Below, piece after piece: positions 55,527 to 64,000 of a stretch of 64,000 bases of DNA. The notes under the pieces were generated by a model that was not told where the DNA came from, did not search any database, and saw only the letters and a list, made by a program, of their open reading frames with translations. Every line of letters begins with the position of its first letter. Positions within the stretch are counted from its first letter, which is position 1. Made by a program: the position numbers and the translations under genes. Source of the DNA: Saccoglossus kowalevskii (taxonomy: Eukaryota > Hemichordata > Enteropneusta > Harrimaniidae); NCBI RefSeq assembly GCF_000003605.2, contig NW_003119427.1:416674-480673 (forward strand), written 5' to 3'.

Positions 55527-58500
55527 CTAAAAGCAAAACAAAACCGCGAAAGTTAGTTTGATGATCATATATTTTTTATTTAGGTTTTGGAAACAAGCCT
55601 CAAATAAAACTATATTGCAAAATTTACATTCGATTCTTTGTTTTAATAGTAGCTATTTACAACTTACATAAAATTTGTTTGGCTGCGAATGTAAGACAAC
55701 ACCTACCTGCACATGAGCCATTGTATAGCAAAGTGTCATCTATAGCCATATTACTCTGCCGTCCAGAGCCAATTACTCCCTCGATAATCAGCTGGTATTC
55801 ATACGAGCTAACTATTTCTACCCTGGCTTCGTTCCATTCATCTCCGACATTACCGTCTCTTCTCCAAATGTCAGACTTACTAGAAATGTCCTCAGCTTTC
55901 ATTAAATAAATAACCATACTACCCATTTCTGAAAGTAAATTAAGAAAATACAGGACTTTATCTTCGATGGGGAGTGGAATATTATTTTCTCGACCGTTAA
56001 AATGAAATTTTATAAAAGGGAATCTTAACGAATATACGCAATATGGTTTCGCATTGGGAGACTGTCCTGTATTTGATTATCTGGGTATAAAAGAACACAA
56101 TTCATTGTCACTTTACACAATACATAACCATTGACAAGAGTGTTGTTCCGATATCAAACATACAGATGTTTTCATTGAGCCCAATGGCTCATGCCTTTGC
56201 ATAGTTATTGACAAGTAATCGATCCAATTCTTGTCATGTGATTATTAACATTGAACTTTCACAGCACCACGTACACACAAATTGACTACAGTTTTGTAAC
56301 CACAACATTTCACACATTTTGACATCAGTGGCATAAAAACATCTCAAAAATCAAAATACTCTGACCTGGATTTCACTCATCCCGATAACCGACAACCGGA
56401 ACCGGAATTGTTCGCGTACCAAATGTTGTGATGACATTACCTTACACACCGTTGACGCTTCTCCCAGAAAGAACACTGGGACATACTTAGCGACATGCTA
56501 TCAAAATTATCGTATAATAAAACTAGGGTGCGCCTAATTGCCAAGCCGCTGTACAGTGTATTAAACTACTATTCAGATTTTCAAGTATGTACGATCACAA
56601 TTAGTTTGAAGCTTAATTTGGGTACAAGGAATTTTCCTCTCCGAAGGCAATGTATACAGTTTATGTGCACCCCTTCATGCAGAATTGTGTTTTTACTATT
56701 TTGATATACTCAAAATAGTGTGTTTCTGATTTTAGTCACCACGACCCCCATGGAATGTCATGCTTACCATCACCGTACATGTGGTAATAGAAAATAAAAC
56801 AGGATTGGTCGGTTGCTTCGAAGTGTTCGCTTATCAGCCACGATATGTCACCCTCGACCACAGGTATGCTCGACTCAGTGTACATATAAAAACCTGTAAC
56901 GCAAATGATGAGAACAGTATTTAGTGAAGTTAATAATTCACCCTGAACGATGTTACATCTGAACGCATTGTACTGTTAGACGGGAAGAAAACTTTAATGT
57001 GTGAATACCTTTGTATGTGGCAGTTGTGTGGTCATATGACGGTCCAGTGTCACTGGCAAGCGTTGTACCATAATTGCGCAACCAGTCAAAGTCATCATCG
57101 TCCATGTTATTTGTCCATCCACACATTCCGTTATCAAAATTGCAATAACCTAGATAAATGTATAACACATAATACATTCTTAAAATTGAAATTAATATTT
57201 AAAGACACAGTGTGGAATATTTTCATTATTGCATCATTATTCCATCAAGGGCATACTGATATGTTTGTTGCCATGGCAACACTGTTAATTTATACCTAAT
57301 CACATCATGCTGTTTTATTGCGATTTTATATCAAGAAGAAGATTTAAATTGTCGACATATTATGACATATTTTCTACGAGCACACATGGTAATCGTCTGG
57401 ATGTCGCACACTATACTGGATCTAATGCTTGCTGAATGGAACTCAACGTAGTTGGACGAGTAGCATAATCAATCAATTAATGTAATCGTAATTTAAATGA
57501 CAATTATTTACAGCTGACTATTTTTTTGTAACATATGGTGGCCTACAGCCAGACCCAAATCGTTACGGGTAACACATGTCAACGGTACTAAACGTGATTA
57601 CCTGGTAGTCCACACGCCCCTTCCACTGCGCGTAGGTCATCAATCGCAATGTCACCTTTCGTATCTTCCCCCTTTGTTCCTTCTATCACAATTCGGTAAT
57701 CTTCGTCACTGTACGCACTGTAATGAGCGTAACGCCAGATCGAACCTTGGTGAGCTGCGTACGAACAAAATATCTGGTTACCGTATTATAATTTCATATA
57801 ATTACTTCCTGTCCAGCAAAATGTATTGAAGGGGGGGGGGGTCCAAGCTACGCTTAAGATATACGGACCGTAAATCGCAGAGAAGCTATGCGTAATCCAG
57901 ATGATACGAATCGTCATGCGTTTGGGGGGACTATGTAGAGGAGATAAACTTGTGTTGTCTATGGGCAGTATGGCACAGTACGTGATCAAAACATTCCTAG
58001 ATCATTGTAGTATACTGTAAATGCATTAATTATTCACCGGGTTTTAATTTTGCTATTCTCCGCTGATACGCAACCTCCGCTAAATTAAATCTTTGTGAAC
58101 ATGTACGATAACAATAAAACTCGCTGTTTCCTTGACAAATTCGTGAAATTTAAACACAGTGAATATGCTCAAAACATCAAAATAGTGAAATTAAATGTCA
58201 GTGAAAATAAACGGTTTTACAACAACACTGATCCGATCGTATCTAAATAATACCATGAGAACTTTATGTTTTGTTTTTATTTGACTGAAACTAAATTGAA
58301 TAAAATGTAATTTATCTGCTTTTCTCAAGTTGTGTAAAAGCGTTACTTTGAAATGAATGCTATTATAATATTTATTCTTTGTTTGGGTCTCATAATCTCG
58401 ACACATAGAAATGTCAGTCACTGACCGTAAATCTTTTTCGTTATTTTCCATGCGGAAAAGGCTACTAGCCGATAGAGATCGTCTGATAAACTATCACATA

Positions 58501-61500
58501 CTTTTTATATATGCGCAAATGACATATATTTCACATTACGTCATATTGCATAGAGATCGATGTTAAAGACGTTATTATCTTAAAATGCCAATTTTACATA
58601 GTTGTGGCATAAACTACCTAGTAGTTAACTTAGCTTACTCGATTTTTCCCACTGCTCTCCGACTTGTTCTTTGGATGCCACATCTTGTGTGAATACCCTG
58701 AGCGAGCCGATGTCTTCTCCGCTCATGTGGTACCAGAATTCCAAACACTCTGATGTGCCACCTGGATAGACGGGACTCAGAAGATGTGCCCTATCACCGG
58801 CCCGCCGTGGCTTTGAAGTTTCAATGTAAGAAAAGTAACCATCTGATGTTCCCGTCGTATGGTCATTCTCAGGACCAGTGCCACTAGAGGGCGTTCCGTC
58901 GTTCCCCCTTCTCCAGTCCATGTCATCATTCTCGCCGTTCACCCAGTCGCAGAAGTCAATCTCAAAATCGCACACGACTGATTAAAATAGTAATAAAAAG
59001 GATTTTCGTTGACGTTTTAAATACATTTTTTATACTTATTCGTAAGAGGATATATCCATGTATATTTGATTTATACATACCTGTGGTTGGACACTGGCCG
59101 TCTTCATATTTAATATCATCTATTGCAATGTCACTGGCCCAAGCATGACCCGTCACCCCTTCTATGTGGATCTAACAAAAGAGATAGAGTTTCAGCGCAC
59201 TGTGACGTCTTTGGTGTCAGGCTTAAACCATGCCAATTGGTCATAACACAAGAAATGTAAAGGCAATGAAAAGATCCATGTAGGCAATATGTTAAACACC
59301 GGATGGCATATTACCCGCCTTTTATGTAGGAAGGTGTCTGGTGTCCGGGGGTCATTCGTGACTGAGTGAAGGTGAACTCACTATCGTAGATTTGATTTAT
59401 TGGTGGTGAAACTTATCCTGGTATTTTGAAGAATTGTCGTTTTGAATCATGTGACATGTCAATTCGGATCATTTGATTAACCAGACTCAAGGAAGTTCGT
59501 TGGCCATCGTCCTGATAGAAACATTGTATTTAATTGTATGTATAAGTCTTCATTGGCCCCATATCGTCAGTCAGTACATCCATCGCTATTGTGATAAATC
59601 TATGTCATGGTGCGGTAAAGACTATAGGTTATACTGATTTGCAAAAATACTTTGATTTGCTTAAATATGCACCTCCAGTTGACGAGTTTTAAAAAAAAGG
59701 TCTCCCCTAGTGACATTTGATAAAACAACAGATAATTCAACTTCACGCATGTACGAAATGCATTGTGTGTAATAATAGTCATCAGTCAAAAATTTAAAAG
59801 TGATACTCACCTCGTAACTGCAAATACGAACAAAATTAACATAACTTAGATTAGTAATTTGTTTACCTGGTACTGATTATCGTCATGAGAGACTGTTTTC
59901 TGAGCATAATGCCACTCATTACCCCACGTACCACTACGAGTCCAAATACTGGTCTCGGGGAAACCCAGACGTTGTTGGTATATCGTGAGTGAGCCAACAG
60001 TGCTACCATACATGTGATAATAGAATGATATACAGGACATCGACGTGGGAGGCTGGGGATAGACGGTCAGTCGCGCTGTTTTCTCGAAATCTTTGGTCGC
60101 CTCGGTGTATAAGTAATATCCTTGTTTTAATTGGATGAAACAGGTATTATTATTATTAGATTTTTTATAGTAGTCTGTGATATGCGCTATGGTAATAAAT
60201 TATCAACCAAGTATACACATTGCTATGACAACCATGAATATATGAAAGCATTTTGAATTGTACATGTACATTATACATGCAAATGACAATCTACATTTAA
60301 ATATTAAGTTGCGTATTACATGTATCAAGATTGTAAACACGATGAATGTTATGACATAGAAGGACGCCGCGCTAAAACTCAAAGGCCGTTTAAACAATGG
60401 AAATAATAAAGCAATACAAATATAACAGCGCATATGTAGATTTAGGATAATTTACAAAATACAACACTAAACATTCTGCAAACACTCAAATAATGTAATT
60501 GATAAGTTATATAACTATCGAGTTATGAGAGTTCCCCTATTTGTCAGCATATTAAACAGAACTGACCTTCCCCGTCTTTGCCTTTAGTGTGGTCGTGATC
60601 GGGCCCCGTGGCTCTCGATTCCGTTGGCCCTGACATTCTTGTCCAGTCAAAACTATCATCGTCGGTATCTGACGCCACCTGCAGCCAGCCACAGAAGTCT
60701 TCTTCAAAGTCACAGCTGATGTCTGGGACAATGACACACATTTTCTCCCGTAAATTAATAATCGATAGCAACTTTGAATAAGTTGCAAAGATTTATAAGC
60801 GATTTATAATTCACAAATTTATATGTGAGATTTCGAAATGAATTCTGTGTAAGTCGTAATTATAGCACGCCCTATTACAGACGTTCAAGACGATAGTCAG
60901 GTTTTAGTGGGAAGTAGTGAATGACCGTTTGATGAAATACCGACGATTGTGCCAAACTTTACGGAGATGATTTTATATAGAGCAGCATCTTATATTTTTG
61001 AATAAGAGCAATGATTTATTCAATGTTGGGTGCAGCGATTGCCATACGCTCTAGTTTTACAAATGTTAAGGTACATTGAAACCAGTACGCTCCTTACCGT
61101 AAACGTTCTCCTTGGTTTGATCCGGATGGCAGTCTATAAACACAATTTCATCAATGGCAATGTCTACATAGTCTCCAGTTAACGTGCCTAATAAGGGATA
61201 TGCCTCGACGTCAAACTATATAAAAAACACACAGAACAACCATATGTGAGCCTAGTAGTTCAAATTCACTTCACAGAATAAATTTGATGCAATATGGCCT
61301 CATCCTCATCATATGTTATACATAATGAACAAATATCCTACCCGCCATCCCGACCCGTGTGATCCAACAAACACCTCTGCACGTTTCCACCTAGATCCTT
61401 GATCGCCCTGTTTTGTCCACAGCAGCGCTAAGTTAAGATTGTCGTTTGGATCCTGCAAATAGAATGCCATTGCCCCAGAATCCTGCCCATCCATGTGGTA

Positions 61501-64000
61501 ATAGAAGCTAGCAACACAGCATCTACCGATCCTACCAGTCACGTCTGTCTCCAGGTAGGCGCCGATATATAAACGTGAGTCATCGCCTTCTACAACCATG
61601 TAGTAACCTTTGGGATAGTGATATACAACTTCTGAGCTACTTTTATTTCCTATACTATTTGGCCGGTTTTTGAATATGTGGGTTCTCATCGTTAACACGA
61701 AAATATCATCGGTATTGAGTTCTGGCACACGCATTCTAACCGTACGTGGAGTCACGACTCTCACTAATCCTCAACACGTGGGTAATCCCCAACACGAGTT
61801 ATCAATTACTTACCGTCGTTTCTACCAAGCCCATCTGTTGCAGGCGCATGTTCGGAAGAAGACTGGCCTACTTGCATTCTGTCCCAAGTGTATATCCCAG
61901 AACTGGTATCAATCCAACCACATTGCGAAGTCTCGAAATCACACGTACCTTGGGGTGAATGTGTGCATGTTAGAACATAATCGAATTTCTAAAAAAAAAA
62001 CGCCTGATAAGGAATATCATGTTTGGATGTGTTCGATGTAAGAAGATTGTCAGTATGCTGTATTACATATCTTACTTATTGTAATTAATGGCTAAAAATG
62101 ACAAATTTGCAAATATGGCAGTTATCATTGGATTCTTTTTGTTTGTCAACATTACAAGATAGTATTACTTACAGTCGATCTGACGTAATCATAGAATCTG
62201 ATACAAGCCGTGAAACAGATCAAATAAAGACAACGTATGGAAGTACTGGAGAATTATCACAGCGCCACAGCAGTTATAAATATGTTGTGATTTTTTTAGT
62301 TTTTGTTTACTCATTTTTTTCCCCAAATCGAACGTCTTCATGAAACAAACGCTATTCGGTAGTACGAGAACCACTGGGCAATGTCATTCACTATACACGC
62401 CAAATATCACAGGACGTGCAGGTAAAATTATACGTACCACATATGCTTTCGTCACTTCCGCTTGTGCAGTCGCTTTTGAAATCACACTTCTGTTGTATGG
62501 AAATACATTCGGGCTGACCGCCATCATTGCAGTAAAACTCACTCTCAGTACATGGAGTCGGCATCCTAGTAACGGGTTCAGGGGTCACGATAGGTAGTTG
62601 TTCGTCTGTTGGCGGACACTCAGGCGAAATGGATATGTCGTCAAGAGCGATATCACCATCGATGCCGTCTCCGACTGTTGCTTCAAAGACAATCTAATAA
62701 AATAAACACATTTAGGTGTTCAGTAATATATGTTGCTTTTTCAAATTAATTCGGCATTATCATAGAAAAATCTACAATACATTACCTCAAAGACTTTCAC
62801 TTCTGAAAGGTCCAGTTCGATGCTGACCCAGACGTCGCCATATGGTTCATCCTCCCACCATATGTTCTTCATGGGTACACCTATTTCTGTTCTGGTGTAC
62901 AGGACTAGGGACCCACAGCTTGATCCATACATATGGTAATGAAACAATAGCTATGGAAACAGGATAAAATAAATCAGTCATCTGAGGTCAGGAGTCATGG
63001 GTCAAATGTCAGGGTTCAGATATTCAGTGTTCCTATGTTTATAATGGCCCAATAAACACTTAGATCAATATTGTTTCCATGGAATCGAATGTAATGATCT
63101 ATTATCTGCTATGTTTAACCTATTACGTTCGCTGCTTATCTCGGCATTTAAAGCAATCTGCAATAAATCATTTTTTTTATCAAAATCTAACAACTTGATT
63201 AAACAATATGAACATACTATCAAACTTGAGTAGGGATGTATACCTTGCAATTTCCGGGCGAAAACGTTCCACTGATAAGACGCGCTTGTTCATTGGCTCG
63301 TTTTGGAAGCCGTGTGTTAAGTAAGACGTAATGACCTGCCGCTGTGTTCACTGTATGGTCTCGACTGGGACCAGTCTCTAAGACAGACGCAGATCTTCCA
63401 TTTTCTAGGTCCCAATCCCAATCGTCTGTATGATCCTGTCGAAATCCACACACACCGAACTCAAAAGTACACCTGGTATAGCTGCCTATCGAGATAAAAT
63501 ATGTTAAGTAGGTTTGGGCTTGTTGACAACTCCAGCTTCAGAAATGTAAAATTTGTCAGTTTCCCCGGGTATTAATCATGAGTCGGTGGATAGGACAAAA
63601 TATATATCAAGTATTGTGGACAAAAATTAGTTTAAACAATTTTCAATTTCCAATCTGAAATTAACGTCGTTCGCGAACATGGCGGTAAAACTGGCCCAGA
63701 TGAAATTGGCAAGGGTAATAATGACACAGATAATAGAGTGACACTGTGACATCTGTGATACCTATGGCACGGTGCCTTACTGCAAAGAACAGTATGAAAC
63801 TGGAGGCGTTAAGTTCAGTTTCCACACAATACTAACGCCTTAGAACCTTTTTGTTCTGTACTTTTGTTCAGAAAATGCATTATTCAAAAAAAAACAATAA
63901 ACACAATATAGTGATAGGAGTGGTTAACTTACCACAGTATTCATCAGATTCGTCTGTTGCATCTCCACAGTTATCCACAAAATCACAGAGCTCATCGCTA
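54958..64000 (-). CDS. Gene C: multi-MAM/LDLa single-pass membrane protein (5' end outside window)
   Basis: Third paralogue, on the minus strand. Exons in transcript order (high to low): 64000-63933 (partial), 63485-63244, 62950-62786, 62693-62438, 61948-61814, 61607-61342, 61215-61098, 60722-60567, 60120-59877, 59171-59081, 58977-58639, 57754-57602, 57149-57009, 56893-56768, 55928-55707, 55526-55470, 55353-55224, 55122-55101 and 54993-54958, then a very short last exon (candidate 54655-54641). The order is LDLa2, MAM5, LDLa3, MAM6-9, linker, membrane helix and tail. All junctions are GT-AG and phase-compatible. Two intron positions differ from A and B (MAM6 split, MAM8 fused), and the tail lacks NPGY. 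It converges on gene B tail-to-tail, so the cluster contains an inverted duplicate. Confidence 0.91.
55707..57149 (-). CDS. Gene C MAM9 (exons 57149-57009, 56893-56768, 55928-55707)
   Basis: Motifs are [51 protein letters not shown] and [15 protein letters not shown]. The last exon is 222 nt, as in genes A and B. The intron before it (55929-56767) shows no recognisable element. Confidence 0.92.
57602..58977 (-). CDS. Gene C MAM8 (exons 58977-58639, 57754-57602)
   Basis: One 339-nt exon encodes [17 protein letters not shown] through [10 protein letters not shown] to [16 protein letters not shown]; genes A and B use 141 + 201 nt for the same stretch. The last exon has [17 protein letters not shown] and [14 protein letters not shown]. 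The fused exon is in frame and lacks the intron cleanly. Confidence 0.92.
58013..58220. mobile_element. TACTGTAAA small inverted-repeat element, copy 3 (diverged)
   Basis: It starts TACTGTAAATGC with TTCACCGGGTTTTAATTTTGC and ends near GTCAGTGAAAATAAACGGTTTTAC. It matches the other two copies in outline but has lost the terminal AGTA. It lies in gene C intron 57755-58638. Confidence 0.5.
59081..60722 (-). CDS. Gene C MAM7 (exons 60722-60567, 60120-59877, 59171-59081)
   Basis: Motifs are [52 protein letters not shown] and [15 protein letters not shown]. The acceptor of the second exon is AACAAG. The first-exon donor is GTCAGT, a donor type that recurs across the cluster. Confidence 0.9.
61098..61948 (-). 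CDS. Gene C MAM6 (exons 61948-61814, 61607-61342, 61215-61098)
   Basis: Motifs are [64 protein letters not shown] and [13 protein letters not shown] 126-bp phase-0 intron after GWR splits what is a single exon in genes A and B. The acceptor of exon 61948 is CCAAG, which is acceptable but weak. Confidence 0.9.
62438..63485 (-). CDS. Gene C MAM5 and LDLa3 (exons 63485-63244, 62950-62786, 62693-62438)
   Basis: Reverse-strand motifs in order are [53 protein letters not shown] and a Thr/Pro linker. LDLa3 follows with six cysteines ending [17 protein letters not shown] and with all calcium ligands kept. As in A and B, the two halves of the MAM N-terminal part share one exon. Confidence 0.91.
63933..64000 (-). 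CDS. Gene C LDLa2 (partial exon)
   Basis: The reverse strand reads [20 protein letters not shown] followed by a GTAAGT donor. This is the C-terminal half of an LDLa module with the calcium-site residues intact; the first three cysteines lie beyond the window end. Confidence 0.88.

Noticed and set aside
61608-61764. Extension of the MAM6 frame of gene C upstream to an ATG
   Set aside because: The extension reads intron sequence. The acceptor at 61608 and the GYYMVVEG start match genes A and B.

Overview
The window is eukaryotic (metazoan) genomic DNA. It is AT-rich, it has many short phase-matched GT-AG introns, and it is littered with small inverted-repeat elements, one LINE and minisatellites. 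It carries three paralogous genes for very large single-pass membrane proteins built from MAM and LDL-receptor class A (LDLa) modules, the type usually named MAM and LDL-receptor class A domain-containing protein 1-like. Such long MAM/LDLa proteins are common in marine invertebrates. A hemichordate or another invertebrate deuterostome is my best guess, but a lophotrochozoan is not excluded.

Layout. Gene A (+ strand, 5' end outside the window, 24-18939) has 23 visible exons, from the middle of MAM domain 4 to the stop. Gene B (+, 20959-50748) appears whole: I assemble 35 exons totalling 5235 nt, an uninterrupted frame of 1744 codons plus stop. The order is signal peptide, MAM1-2-3, LDLa1, MAM4, LDLa2, MAM5, LDLa3, MAM6-7-8-9, short linker, transmembrane helix and cytoplasmic tail. 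Gene C (- strand, about 54641 to beyond 64000) is read from its second LDLa module to the tail. A and B are in tandem, and B and C converge. Exon lengths match between the copies, often to the base, so the cluster arose by whole-gene duplication.

Non-genic content. The 7.2-kb first intron of B holds a hAT-like fold-back element with an 8-bp target duplication (23377-23993) and a DNA transposon with about 228-bp terminal inverted repeats around an assembly gap (25997-27822). B's MAM1 is interrupted by a decayed CR1/L2-type LINE (about 28865-30480) and a small inverted-repeat element with a 7-bp target duplication. Several small inverted-repeat families recur in introns of different copies. Two long arrays of the same 34-bp minisatellite lie in two introns of gene B; the second array lies in an intron that begins with GC instead of GT. 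A 3.2-kb stretch in an intron of A is built from AAAGTGTTTTA-like motifs and hides a possible small minus-strand two-exon coding remnant.

How the genes may act (inference from family knowledge): MAM domains are adhesive extracellular modules, LDLa modules bind calcium and ligands, and the tails of A and B carry an NPGY sequence of the NPxY endocytosis/PTB-binding type. These look like cell-surface adhesion or scavenger-type receptors. C has lost the NPGY exon sequence, which suggests that trafficking or signalling has diverged. I found no RNA genes, CRISPR arrays or prokaryotic-style operons.
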